64,000 bases of DNA from Candidatus Eremiobacterota bacterium (lineage in GTDB: Bacteria; Vulcanimicrobiota; Vulcanimicrobiia; Vulcanimicrobiales; Vulcanimicrobiaceae): assembly GCA_019235885.1 (NCBI GenBank), contig JAFAKB010000025.1, positions 62,001 to 126,000 on the forward strand, in the 5' to 3' direction. The position numbers and the translations under genes were made by a program. This document shows positions 34,496-43,340 of this stretch, piece by piece. The notes under the pieces are model-generated. The model was not told the DNA's origin. It saw only the letters and a program-made list of their open reading frames with translations, and made no database searches. Position 1 is the first letter of the stretch. Each line of letters opens with the position of its first letter.

Positions 34496-37166
34496 CCGGG
34501 TGCATCGATCCAGCCGGTTCATCGACCACGAAGCTCTCCACGTCGTACCAGTTCTTTCCCGTCTTCAGGGTCGCCTCGATCGGGACGCTGAGCTCGAGCG
34601 CGTGCTCCATCTCGTGCTTCACGATCCGCCCGACCGCCTCCAGGTCGCGCACCGCGACCTCGAAGATCAGCTCGTCGTGGATCTGCAGCAGCATCACCGC
34701 GTCGAGCCCTTCGGCGTTCAGCCGCCGGTCGATCCGCACCATCGCGAGCTTCATCAGGTCGGCGGCGGAGCCTTGCAGCGGCGCGTTGGTCGCTTCGCGC
34801 TCGGCCGCGGCCCGCAGCATGTAGTTGCGGGAGCGCAGGTCGGGCATGTAGCGGCGCCGGCCGAGCAGCGTCTCGACGTAGCCCCGCTCGCGCGCCTCGT
34901 CGAGGACGCGGTCGATGAAGCCGCGCACGCCGGGGAAGCGCGCGAAGTACGCCTCGGTCATCGCGCGCGCGCTCGCGCGGTCGATCTCGAGCCGCTGCGC
35001 CAGCCCGAAGTCCGACATCCCGTAGAGCAGGCCGAAGTTCACCGACTTCGCCATCGTGCGCTGATTGCGCGTCACCTCGGCGAACGGGCCGACGTCGAAG
35101 ATGCGGCGCGCGGTGAAGTCGTGGATGTCCTGGCGCTCGTGGAACGCCGCGCGCATCGCCTCGTCGCCGCTCATGTGCGCCATCAGGCGCAGCTCGATCT
35201 GCGAGTAGTCCGCCGCCAGCAGCACGCGCTCGTCCGACGGCGCGACGAACGCCTTGCGAATCCGCCGCCCGAGCTCGCCGCGCACCGGGATGTTCTGCAA
35301 GTTCGGGTTCGTCGACGAAAGCCGGCCGGTCGCGGTGGCGGTCTGGTTGAAGACCGTATGGACGCGGCCGTCCGCGCCGGCGAGCGCCGGCAGCACGTCG
35401 ACATAGGTGCTCTTGAGCTTCGAGACCTCGCGCCACTCCAGCACTTTCGCCGCGACCGGGAAGCTTTTCGCGAGCCCTTGCAGCACGTCGGCGCCGGTCG
35501 CGTAGCCGGTCTTGTTCTGCCGCCCCGCGGGAAGCCCGAGCTTTTCGAACAGGATGCGGCCGAGCTGCTGCGGCGAGCCGAGGTTGAACTCTTCGCCCGC
35601 GATCTCGTAGATCTCGCGCTGCAGCCGCGCGACCGCCGCGTCGACCTCGACCGCGATCGCGCGCAGCGCGTGCGGGTCGAGCGCGATCCCGGCGCGCTCC
35701 ATCGCGGCGAGCACCGAGACCAGCGGCAGCTCGACGTCGGTGTAGTACGCGATCTGCCCGCGGCGCTCGAGCTCTTCGCGCGTCTTGCGCGCCAGCAGAC
35801 CGGCGGCGTCGGCGGCCGCGGCGGGCTGGTCCTCCGGCAGCTTGCGGTCGAGAAACTCGCTCGAGGCCTGGTCGGCGTCGGCGAAGGTGCGACCCGGGCT
35901 CAAGATGTGCGAGGAGACCATCGGATCGTCGCCCAGCGTGCGCAGCGGGAGCTGCAACTCGCCGATCAGGCTCTTCGCGTCGTACGCGACCAGCTGTGGG
36001 ACCTGCTGCCACAGCCGCGCGAACGCTTCGCCGACGTTCGGCGCGCCGAGCGAGGACTTCAAGAACGCGAACGCGCGCCCGTCGTCGGGCGAGATCGCGA
36101 GCGCGTCGCCGCGCGCCGCGACCGCGACCCGCTCGCGCGCCGCCGCCTCGTCGATGCGCTGCGCGAGCCGCGCGTAGTCGGGCGGATCGGTCGCCGCGGT
36201 GTACGAGTCGTACTCGCCCTCGAGAAACTCGTCGGCCGCCGCCTCCACCGGGGTTTCCGGCGGCGCGAGCTTCGCCAGCAGCGTCTTGAACTCGAGCTCG
36301 CGGTAGAGCGCGTAGAGCGCGTCGTTCGGCGGCGGCGTGTAGCGCGCGCTCTCCCAGTCGATCGCGACCGGCAGGTCGCGCTTGATGAGCGAGACGTCGC
36401 GGCAGATGCGCGCCTGCTCGCCGTACTCGCGGATCAGCGCCTCCCACTTGGGCTTGCCGGCCAGCTTCGGGTTCGCGATCAAGGCGTCGAGCGAGCCGGC
36501 GTTCTTCACCAACGCGACGGCGGTCTTCTCGCCGACGCCCGGGATGCCGGGCAGGTTGTCGGACGGATCGCCTTTCAAGCCGCGGTAGTCGGGCAGCTGG
36601 CGCGGCTCCAAGTCGAAGCGCTCGCGCACTTTCTCTTCGTCGTAGCGGCCCAGCTCGGTGATCCCGCGGCGCGTCGTCAGCACGGTCGTGCGCGCGTCGA
36701 CGATCTGCAGCAGGTCGAGGTCGCCGGTGACGACGAGGACCTCTTGCTGCGCCGCTTCGGCTTGGCGCGCGAGCGTCGCGATGACGTCGTCGGCCTCTTC
36801 GCCGTCGATCTCGACGACGGGAATGTCGAACGTCGCCAGGATGCGCCGCACCAGCGGCCACTGCGAGCGCAGATCGTCCGGCGTCTCGGTGCGCTGCGCC
36901 TTGTACTGGTCGTAGAGCGCGAGCCGCGCGAGCGGTAATCCCTTGTCGAACGCGGCGATCACGTGCGTCGGCTTCTCGTCCGCGATCAGCTTGTTCAGCA
37001 TCATCGTGAAGCCGTAGGCGGCGTTGATGTGCACGCCGCGCGTCGTCGTCAAGTCCGGGAGCGCGAAGAACGCGCGGTAGACCAGCCCGTAGGTGTCGAG
37101 CAGCATCAGCCGCGTCGTCCCGGGCGCGGGCGGATGCGCGAGCTCGAGCGTCGTCTGCGCCGACAT
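34470..37166 (-). CDS. polA: DNA polymerase I
   Basis: Family A polymerase of 898 residues for Okazaki fragment maturation and repair. The N-terminal 5'-3' exonuclease (GEEADDVIA, GDLDLLQ, GDPSDNLPGIPGVGEKTA) is intact. The middle 3'-5' exonuclease-like region (about 310-480) shows no DxE motif, so proofreading is probably lost, as in Taq-type enzymes. The polymerase domain has TATGRLSSTNPNLQNIP, LAADYSQIELRLMAH (motif A), RTMAKSVNFGLLYGMS (motif B) and LQIHDELIFEV (motif C). The start ATG overlaps the upstream stop (TGATG). Second gene after a macroglobulin-like gene. Confidence 0.96.
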   Translation of the reverse strand: MSAQTTLELAHPPAPGTTRLMLLDTYGLVYRAFFALPDLTTTRGVHINAAYGFTMMLNKLIADEKPTHVIAAFDKGLPLARLALYDQYKAQRTETPDDLRSQWPLVRRILATFDIPVVEIDGEEADDVIATLARQAEAAQQEVLVVTGDLDLLQIVDARTTVLTTRRGITELGRYDEEKVRERFDLEPRQLPDYRGLKGDPSDNLPGIPGVGEKTAVALVKNAGSLDALIANPKLAGKPKWEALIREYGEQARICRDVSLIKRDLPVAIDWESARYTPPPNDALYALYRELEFKTLLAKLAPPETPVEAAADEFLEGEYDSYTAATDPPDYARLAQRIDEAAARERVAVAARGDALAISPDDGRAFAFLKSSLGAPNVGEAFARLWQQVPQLVAYDAKSLIGELQLPLRTLGDDPMVSSHILSPGRTFADADQASSEFLDRKLPEDQPAAAADAAGLLARKTREELERRGQIAYYTDVELPLVSVLAAMERAGIALDPHALRAIAVEVDAAVARLQREIYEIAGEEFNLGSPQQLGRILFEKLGLPAGRQNKTGYATGADVLQGLAKSFPVAAKVLEWREVSKLKSTYVDVLPALAGADGRVHTVFNQTATATGRLSSTNPNLQNIPVRGELGRRIRKAFVAPSDERVLLAADYSQIELRLMAHMSGDEAMRAAFHERQDIHDFTARRIFDVGPFAEVTRNQRTMAKSVNFGLLYGMSDFGLAQRLEIDRASARAMTEAYFARFPGVRGFIDRVLDEARERGYVETLLGRRRYMPDLRSRNYMLRAAAEREATNAPLQGSAADLMKLAMVRIDRRLNAEGLDAVMLLQIHDELIFEVAVRDLEAVGRIVKHEMEHALELSVPIEATLKTGKNWYDVESFVVDEPAGSMHPDADANGGG

Positions 37167-39511
37167 CAGCGCACCTCGAGCGCGAGCGTCGCCGCGCCGA
37201 CGTCGCCGTCGTCCGAGACCTTCAGCACCGAGACGACGTAGCGCCCCGGCGCCTCCGGCAGCTGCAAGTCGAAGCCTTCCTTCGCGGCGCGGTCGATCCG
37301 CCACAGCAGCGCGCGCTCCGACGGCGCGCCGAGCGTCTCGGCCGACGGCGCGCTGCGGTCGTTCGCCGCGAGGTCGAGCGCGGTCGAGCGCACCGGCGCG
37401 ACCGAGGCGTGCCACCCCGGATCGGACGAGGCCGGGTTTTGCGTGGTCGTGCCGCTCCCGGCGAGCACGGCCGCGGCGTCGTCGAACGAGGCGCCGCCGA
37501 GCGCGCGCGCGTCGGCGAGCCGGATCGCGAGCGTCGCGCCGGCCCGCTCGTTGCCGTCGGCGATCGTCACGTGCGCGACGCTCCCCGGCGCGTACGCGCT
37601 CTTGTCCGCCGCGAGCGCGGTCGCGCGCGCGTGGCCGGGCCCGTCGATCGCGACGCGCTGCGTCGCGTACTCGAGCGCGCCGTCACGGACGAACGCGACG
37701 CCGACCGCCGCGTCGCCGACCGTCTCGGGGACGGTGAAGAGCGCGCTCGCGCGCCCGCCGCTCGCCGAGACGGTTTGTTCGCCCAGCGGCCGCGCGCCCT
37801 CGAAGTCGACGAACGCGTCGCCCGTCGCGCCGCTCAGCGCAGCCTCGACGCGCAGCTTCTCGCCGACGCGGTAGCGCGGCTTGTCGGTCGTGATCTGCGC
37901 TTCCCCGCTGCGCCGCGAGCGCGCGCCGAGCACCGCTTGTGGCGCGACCGTGACCGCGTTGACGTCGACGACCGGTTTGCCGTCGACCTCGGCGAGCGCG
38001 TAGGCGAGGTTCGTCCCCGGCACGACGTTGTGAAACACGGCGTGCGCGCGGCCGTCGGCATCGAGCGTGAGCTGCTGTTCCTGCGTCGTCGGCCCGTGCA
38101 CCAAGCGCAGGCGGACGGCCAACCCCGCCGCCGGATGACCGTCGGCGACGTCGAACCCGCGCACGTCGAGCGCGGCCGGCTCGCCGATGTCGAGCTGCGC
38201 GCTCTGCGGCGCGACGGCCAGCGCGACGCGCGCGCTCGTCGCGACGACGCGCGCCGAGGCCGTCGCCGCGCCGCTGCTCGCGCTGATCCCGTACGTCGAG
38301 GGCAGACCGTCGGTCGGCGCGGGGATGCTGGTGCGCGCGATCCCGTCGTCGCCGGTGCGCACGCGCAGGTCGACGACCGGCGCCGTCCCCCAGGCCGTGC
38401 CGTCGTCGCTCGCCCCCGGCGCGAGAACGTGCGGCGCGCGCACGACGCGCACGCGCAGCTCGCGGTTCGCGGCGACGAGCCCGTCGAGGCGCCGTTTCGC
38501 GCTCACGACGACCGGGATCGTCGCATCGGAGGCGCACCCCTCGCCGCAGTCCGCGCTTACGCTCAGCACGACGTCGCCGACGCCGTCGACGTGGATCGCC
38601 GCGCCGCCGCTCGCGCCCGCGAACGTCGCCAGCACCGCCGCGTCGCCGGCGGGCGCGTCGCCCGGGAGCGCGAGGTCGGCGCCGAACGCGCCCGCGCCGT
38701 CGAGCTTCGCCTCCGCCGAGACGAGCGGGCGCCCGCGCGCGACCAGCGCGACGCGCACCTCGCCGCTCGCCGGGCGGTACGCGGTTCCGCTGCGCTTGCG
38801 CGCGAAGCCGACGACGCGCACGTGCTCGCCGGCGCGCACGTTCGCGCGTTCGGCGCGCACGCCGACCAGCGCCGCCGGGATCGGCGGCTGCGCCAGGAAC
38901 GACACGAAGGCTTTGCTCTTGCCCCACTCGGCGAGCGCGAAGCGCGGGCGCGGCGTGCCGTTCCAGCGCGCGATTCCGTGCGCGTCGGTCTTGCCGTACT
39001 GAAACGAGGTGCCGACCAGATACGTGATGCGCATTCCCGCGAGCGCTTTGCCGCTGCCCAGGTCCGCGCCGTACAGGACGATCCCGCCCGGCGACTCTTT
39101 CGTCAGCAAGCCGACGCGCGTGAGGTTCAGCCACGCCTGCTGCACCGCGTCGCCGCGCCGCGCCTCGATCACGAAGAACCCTTCGCGGTTCTGCAGCGGC
39201 ACCTCGACGTCGTTCGGCGTGTAGCGCTGCCCGGCCGGCGGCGAGAAGCGCCACTTGGCGACGGGCGTGCGGTGCGAGGTGTCGATCGCGCGCGCGCGCG
39301 CCGTCCCGGCGACCAGCACGTCGGCCGGATCGACCTGATATGCGGCGAAATCGACGGGCGCGCCGCTGTAGGTGTCGAGCCGCACCGCGATGCGCTTCCA
39401 CGGCACGGCGACGTCGCGCGCGTACAGCGCGAAGGTGCGGTCCCACTTCCCCGAATCCGGCAGCGGCCGAGCCGCCAGCGCAGGCGCAACGCCGACCGAG
39501 AAAACACACAC
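37166..39511 (-). CDS. Secreted macroglobulin-like (MG2) beta-sandwich protein
   Basis: 781 residues. The GTG start gives a short leader (MCVFSVGVAPALAA); a CTG six codons earlier would give a better one. The rest is a string of Ig-like beta domains of the alpha-2-macroglobulin MG type (QPPIPAALVGVRAERANVRAGEHVRV, ITTDKPRYRVGEKLRVEAAL, ADKSAYAPGSVAHVTI). No thioester motif (CxEQ) and no thioester domain are visible, and the length is about half that of bacterial macroglobulins, so this is a partial or scaffold form. No penicillin-binding protein 1C neighbour. Overlaps polA by 1 base. Confidence 0.75.
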   Translation of the reverse strand: MCVFSVGVAPALAARPLPDSGKWDRTFALYARDVAVPWKRIAVRLDTYSGAPVDFAAYQVDPADVLVAGTARARAIDTSHRTPVAKWRFSPPAGQRYTPNDVEVPLQNREGFFVIEARRGDAVQQAWLNLTRVGLLTKESPGGIVLYGADLGSGKALAGMRITYLVGTSFQYGKTDAHGIARWNGTPRPRFALAEWGKSKAFVSFLAQPPIPAALVGVRAERANVRAGEHVRVVGFARKRSGTAYRPASGEVRVALVARGRPLVSAEAKLDGAGAFGADLALPGDAPAGDAAVLATFAGASGGAAIHVDGVGDVVLSVSADCGEGCASDATIPVVVSAKRRLDGLVAANRELRVRVVRAPHVLAPGASDDGTAWGTAPVVDLRVRTGDDGIARTSIPAPTDGLPSTYGISASSGAATASARVVATSARVALAVAPQSAQLDIGEPAALDVRGFDVADGHPAAGLAVRLRLVHGPTTQEQQLTLDADGRAHAVFHNVVPGTNLAYALAEVDGKPVVDVNAVTVAPQAVLGARSRRSGEAQITTDKPRYRVGEKLRVEAALSGATGDAFVDFEGARPLGEQTVSASGGRASALFTVPETVGDAAVGVAFVRDGALEYATQRVAIDGPGHARATALAADKSAYAPGSVAHVTIADGNERAGATLAIRLADARALGGASFDDAAAVLAGSGTTTQNPASSDPGWHASVAPVRSTALDLAANDRSAPSAETLGAPSERALLWRIDRAAKEGFDLQLPEAPGRYVVSVLKVSDDGDVGAATLALEVR

Positions 39512-39578
39512 GCCGAACGTCAGAAGGCGGATCGCGCGAAGCGCGAACGCGACGGCTTCCGGCGTCCGCCGGAAGCAA

Positions 39579-40001
39579 CTAGCGTTCGTAGAAGATCGTC
39601 CCCGTCACGTTGGGATCGGTGGTGCGGAAACCGATCGTGTACTCGCGCTTCTCGTCTTTCTTGAGCGGCAGCGTCGAGTTGCTGACCCCGGTGAAGACCG
39701 AGGACCCGCTGTCTTTCGCCTGATAGCGGTTGTTCTTCGCGTCGATCAGGTAGAAGTTCGAGATCTGCGGCGTCAGGTCGTAGCCGAAGTCGTTGGTCAG
39801 CTCGACGCGCATGACGACGTAGTTGATCGTCCCGCCCGAGGTCTGCGCCGAGGCGTCGCCGCTCGGGACGAGGTGGGCCTCGAGCACCCGCACGTCGCCG
39901 GCGCCCTGGAAGAGCTGCTGGCCGATCGGGGTGGTGTCGTTCTCTTTGCAAGCCGCCAAGCTGACGCAGAGGAGCAGCGCGGCGGCGAAACGGCGGACCA
40001 T
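39579..40001 (-). CDS. Predicted lipoprotein, DUF4352-like
   Basis: 140 residues; leader MVRRFAAALLLCVSLAAC with a strong lipobox LAAC. The mature domain (NYVVMRVELTNDFGYDL, FYLIDAKNNRYQA, PLKKDEKREYTIGF) follows the pattern of the Ig-like DUF4352/telomeric-repeat-like fold common in Gram-positive lipoproteins. It probably heads the minus-strand operon that continues through the macroglobulin-like gene to polA. Divergent from a small zinc-ribbon gene, 82 bases away. Confidence 0.75.
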   Translation of the reverse strand: MVRRFAAALLLCVSLAACKENDTTPIGQQLFQGAGDVRVLEAHLVPSGDASAQTSGGTINYVVMRVELTNDFGYDLTPQISNFYLIDAKNNRYQAKDSGSSVFTGVSNSTLPLKKDEKREYTIGFRTTDPNVTGTIFYER

Positions 40002-40083
40002 GACGGGCCGTGCGTTCGGCGGGTCCGGGCCGCCGTCCCGCGGCCGAGGGGACGACCGCCGCCGATCCGGGAAAGGAGCAATC

Positions 40084-40257
40084 GTGGAGGACGAACGAGC
40101 GAGGGGGAACTCTACCTCGACCCGCTGCCGTTACTGCGGGAGCCATGGGAAGGACAAGCGCTCGTCGAGCGATCTGCGCGAGCGGGGTGCGACATTTCAG
40201 GTGATCGTGGCGTGCGCCTCGTGCGGCGCCGCGTTCGCGGCCCTCTCCCGCAACTGA
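40084..40257 (+). CDS. 57-residue zinc-ribbon protein
   Basis: Two CxxC pairs, CRYCG near residue 15 and CASCG near residue 46, are about 28 residues apart and form a likely structural zinc ribbon. The rest is polar. The GTG start is backed by AAAGGAG about 7 bases upstream. The stop overlaps the next ATG (TGATG). Function unknown; could bind nucleic acid or be an adaptor. Confidence 0.65.
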   Translation: MEDERARGNSTSTRCRYCGSHGKDKRSSSDLRERGATFQVIVACASCGAAFAALSRN

Positions 40258-40805
40258 TGCGCCGGCTCGCCCTCACCGCGGCCGCGGTGCTCGCCGCGGG
40301 TGCGCCCGCCTTTGCGGCCTCGACCCCGGCCCCGAAGCCGGGGCCGACGCTCCCGCAGCGGATCAACGTCAAGGCGCTCCAGCCGCGCTCGCTCTTCGCG
40401 AACAAGCCGGAGCACGTCGAAGTCGTGGTGGAGGTCAACCGGCTGGGACAGGTCGCGCGGGTCCGCTCGATCAAGCCGTCCCACGACCAAGGCTTCGATG
40501 CCCACTGCTACGGCAACGCGCTGCAGGCGTTCATCCGCACCCCCGACGGCAACGCGATCTCGGGCGTCTACCGGCTCAGCTACGACTACGACCCGAAGAC
40601 GCTCAACGTCCGCCGCGACGTGGCGCTGCTGTGGCGCGGCGGCGTCAACCCGAACGCCAAGGGCGCGGCGCTCGACATGATGGAGATCGCGCGCCGAAAC
40701 CGCAACCGCACGCCGCCTCCGATGGTGACGCCGGGTCCGGTGCCGAGCGTCGGCCGCATGCCCGACCTCCCGCAAGTGATGACGAGCCCCACGCCGTCGC
40801 ACTGA
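40257..40805 (+). CDS. Secreted protein with TonB-C-like domain
   Basis: 182 residues with signal peptide (MRRLALTAAAVLAAGAPAFA). The mature domain contains VEVVVEVNRLGQVARVRS, a later ALQAFIRTPDGNAISG and YRLSYDYDP, which together recall TonB C-terminal domains (strand with GxV, PxxxxGxxxxG, YxYxP). The tail is Pro-rich and ends PSH. Starts 1 base inside the zinc-ribbon stop. The similar domain in the rimI-yqeK operon suggests a lineage-specific use of this fold. Confidence 0.65.
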   Translation: MRRLALTAAAVLAAGAPAFAASTPAPKPGPTLPQRINVKALQPRSLFANKPEHVEVVVEVNRLGQVARVRSIKPSHDQGFDAHCYGNALQAFIRTPDGNAISGVYRLSYDYDPKTLNVRRDVALLWRGGVNPNAKGAALDMMEIARRNRNRTPPPMVTPGPVPSVGRMPDLPQVMTSPTPSH

Positions 40806-40832
40806 CGGTGACCTCGTCGTAGCAGCGCCACG

Positions 40833-41123
40833 ATGCCGCGCAGGGTTCGTCCGCCGAAACCGGACCCGAAAGCCGGCGCGGACGCGCTGATGGAGTGGTA
40901 CGTCAAGCAGCGCATGGAGCCCGACCCGCGCAGCGACGCGGACGTCGAGCGCTCGTGCACCTCGAAGCAGCAGTACGCCAGCGAAGCCGACGCGCACGCG
41001 CACGCGCTGATGAACGGCATGGGCGACGTGCTCTTTTCCTACGAGTGCCGCTACTGCGGCTTCTGGCACCTCACGCGCCGGCCTCCCCCTTCCGCGGGGA
41101 AGGCGTCCCCGGGCCAGAAATGA
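40833..41123 (+). CDS. Small Cys/His zinc-binding protein
   Basis: 96 residues. Cys42 in RSCTSKQQYAS and the later ECRYCGFWHLT give a Cys...Cys-x-x-Cys...His pattern that resembles a short family found in actinobacteria and phages, where a first CxxK/F helix is followed by YxCxxCGxWHLT. Basic N-terminus. Function unknown. It is the last GC-rich gene before a lower-GC cassette. Confidence 0.65.
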   Translation: MPRRVRPPKPDPKAGADALMEWYVKQRMEPDPRSDADVERSCTSKQQYASEADAHAHALMNGMGDVLFSYECRYCGFWHLTRRPPPSAGKASPGQK

Positions 41124-41232
41124 GCTTTGCAGACGCTCGCGTGCCATACAGGTGGCACTCTCCCGGTGCATTCTGTTTGCACGTCGCGTTGAAGGTCCTA
41201 AGCCAAGATCGGCACCGAAAAGGGGAGAACGT

Positions 41233-42225
41233 ATGCCCGAGCCTCGAGACGCCGCACTGATTCTGCACTACCCCTGTTTCGACGGATTGGTCTCCGCGGC
41301 TGTCGCATGGGACGTTCTCGAGACGGAACGAGGGTGGAGCCCAAGTCGTCTGCAGTTCGTAAACTATGATCTTCAGTCGACGTGGCTGGATACGAGTCTT
41401 CCGCAAGATTCCGCTGTCGTCGACTTCCTCTTCCATCCCGACGCGGCGTTTTGGGCCGACCATCACGGCACGTCATTTCTCACTGACGCGTCGCACCTCC
41501 AATTCGAGGACCTTCGCGGCACACGCCCCCTGCTCTATGACCGAAACAGCCCCTCATGCGCAATGCTCATCTGGAAACACTACGCGGAACGATCGTCCGA
41601 TCAGAACCGCTACGGTGAAATGGCATATTGGGCGAACAAGATCGACTCGGCGACCTACGACACAGTTGATGAAGCCGTGTTCGGGACCAGCCCGGCGATG
41701 CAGATCAACTCGACATTCGCAATTGACCGTAGCACTGACTACGGAACGTTCCTTCTTCAAGCCATGCGCGGCATGACCCTCGCTGATATCGCGTCACTTC
41801 CCGAGGTCGGTTCGAAGGTTGCACTGGCACGCGACCAAATTGAACGGGGCCTGCGCGACGTAGAACATTCGATTCATCTAGAGCACGAAGACATCGCCGT
41901 CTTTGCGGGCAAGCCGTCTCCCGGCGCGGTTATCAATCGCTACAGTCCATACTACTTCTACCCGTCGGCGCGTTACTCGGTTTCGCTCATCATGAATGAT
42001 CGCGACGCAAAGATCACCGCGATGCGAAACCCCTGGCTAGACTTCCAAAGTGTCGATCTCGGAAACATCTTTCGCAAGCATGGGGGCGGCGGGCACACGA
42101 GAGTTGCCTCTGCGCTGATCGATACTAACCCTGCCGTAACGGGGCCGGCAATCTTGCATAATATTGTGGAAGAGATTTGTGCGGCTGACCGTCGTGCGAC
42201 CAATCCGGCGATAGCAACCGCATGA
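41233..42225 (+). CDS. DHH/DHHA1-family phosphoesterase
   Basis: 330 residues. Motif I is the HYPCFDG variant of HxDxDG; motif II VVDFLFHP; motif III is ADHHGT; a later Asp in ANKIDSATYD; and the C-terminal DHHA1 block is HGGGGHTRVA. The catalytic residues look complete. DHH/DHHA1 enzymes cleave short oligonucleotides, pAp, or cyclic and linear dinucleotides. The start ATG is preceded by AGGGGAGAA. Codons are clearly poorer in G+C than flanking genes, a sign of transfer. It is coupled (ATGA) to a multi-pass membrane protein, so a nucleotide-signalling or defence cassette is plausible. Confidence 0.8.
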   Translation: MPEPRDAALILHYPCFDGLVSAAVAWDVLETERGWSPSRLQFVNYDLQSTWLDTSLPQDSAVVDFLFHPDAAFWADHHGTSFLTDASHLQFEDLRGTRPLLYDRNSPSCAMLIWKHYAERSSDQNRYGEMAYWANKIDSATYDTVDEAVFGTSPAMQINSTFAIDRSTDYGTFLLQAMRGMTLADIASLPEVGSKVALARDQIERGLRDVEHSIHLEHEDIAVFAGKPSPGAVINRYSPYYFYPSARYSVSLIMNDRDAKITAMRNPWLDFQSVDLGNIFRKHGGGGHTRVASALIDTNPAVTGPAILHNIVEEICAADRRATNPAIATA

Positions 42226-43088
42226 TCGAACGGTTTAACTTCTACGATGTCTACGGTTATCTGATCCCTGGATTGACGCTCGTCATTCTGTTATGGTTAC
42301 CGGTCGGAATCATCACTGGAAAACTTCCGGACGACAAGGCTGCATCGCTGGCGGTGGTTCTTGTGATCGCGTATATCATTGGACTGCACCTCCACTCAAT
42401 GGCGACGAACGCATACCCTTCGCGAACGATGAAGGGCAGCGACGGCAACCCGCAATATCCTAGTGTCGGGCTGCTTGACGAGAAGTCGGAAATCGGGACG
42501 GACCTTAAGAGACGCCTTCAAAAAAACGTGGAGTCATGGTTCGGCATCGACATTGCCGCCGGCAAGGACGCCAACACCCTCATCGCGCAACGTCGCCAGG
42601 ACGCTTACAATCTCTGCCGTCCGATCGTCACGGCTCAGAAGTCGTATGCCGAGCAGTTCCAAGGTCTGTACGCACTGGCACGCGGGATGTCCGTCTCATG
42701 CGCGCTCGCAGCACCATATTACTTAGGCTGGGCAGCTTGGGTATGGAAGCGCAAAGATCTCGGCGACGCAGCGCTCGTCATCATCGCTGCCTATGCGGCC
42801 ATTGCGCTTTGCGTCGCGGTTGCCGTTGCACTCGGCAAGGGCGATCGACTGCAGAACGATCAATTGGGGTTGTTCGTTGTCGCCATCTTGCTGCTAGGCA
42901 GCGGCTATCTCGTCGGATCACGCTTTACGGTCTCCTCCGAGACGAGCGAGATTCTTATAATCGGCGCAATCGTTTTGATCGCTGTCTCCGTCCGCTTCTT
43001 TGCTTTGTACAAGTACTTCACCGTGGCGCATGCGCGGACGCTCTGGAGTGAATTTGCGAGCAATTCGCCGGAGCGGCCGAGACCTTAG
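42222..43088 (+). CDS. Multi-pass membrane protein paired with DHH phosphoesterase
   Basis: 288 residues with two groups of membrane helices: two near the N-terminus (YGYLIPGLTLVILLWLPVGI, SLAVVLVIAYIIGLHL) and four or five after residue 150 (ALARGMSVSCALAAPYYLGW, ALVIIAAYAAIALCVAVAVAL, LGLFVVAILLLGSGYLVG, EILIIGAIVLIAVSVRFF). Between them is a soluble loop of about 80 residues with polar helices. Not a family I can name. The N-terminal FNFYDVYGYLIPG pattern recalls membrane proteins found in defence islands, but this is an impression. It shares low GC and an ATGA overlap with the DHH gene, suggesting one transferred unit. Confidence 0.75.
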   Translation: MIERFNFYDVYGYLIPGLTLVILLWLPVGIITGKLPDDKAASLAVVLVIAYIIGLHLHSMATNAYPSRTMKGSDGNPQYPSVGLLDEKSEIGTDLKRRLQKNVESWFGIDIAAGKDANTLIAQRRQDAYNLCRPIVTAQKSYAEQFQGLYALARGMSVSCALAAPYYLGWAAWVWKRKDLGDAALVIIAAYAAIALCVAVAVALGKGDRLQNDQLGLFVVAILLLGSGYLVGSRFTVSSETSEILIIGAIVLIAVSVRFFALYKYFTVAHARTLWSEFASNSPERPRP

Positions 43089-43340
43089 CGCGGCTTAATC
43101 GCGGCGACTTTCTCCGTTGTTGGCGGGATCGAAGTTCCAACTGCGGCTTCTGGTACATCACGAGACGGCAAAGGCCGCGGGAAACACGTTGATTTCGCGC
43201 CGACGTCGTAGAGCGGGATCACTTCGTGGTAGCGTTTCGCCTTTCGGTCGTCTTTGGGAGTGTGTTCCGCGCAGAGGCGCTGCTCCCACCCATGCGACGC
43301 ACGCAATGCAGAGCGCCACGCAGACTGCGAAGAGCTTCAC
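43085..43340 (-). pseudogene. Decayed secreted protein, partial duplicate of the adjacent DUF5069 3' end
   Basis: An ATG at 43340 overlaps the DUF5069 stop (ATGA) and opens a signal peptide (MKLFAVCVALCIACVAWVGA). Further on the sequence repeats blocks of the neighbour: 43119-43139 matches 43373-43393 at 18 of 21 bases, and 43208-43229 matches 43457-43478 at 19 of 22. The distance between blocks is 69 bases here versus 64 there, so the EVIPLYD and SWNFDPAN parts fall in different frames, with a TGA between. Frameshifts or decay are the simplest reading; a real short secreted protein of 60 residues (43158-43340) cannot be excluded. Confidence 0.45.

Noticed and set aside
40833-41123. Part of the DHH/membrane cassette
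   Set aside because: Its base composition is that of the GC-rich host and a 109-base gap separates it from the cassette.
43085-43340. In-frame TGA (after AVS) in the decayed secreted gene as a selenocysteine codon, given selA/selB in the genome
   Set aside because: The surrounding reading frames are also shifted relative to the adjacent copy, no convincing SECIS hairpin follows, and no Cys-containing homologue is known to me.
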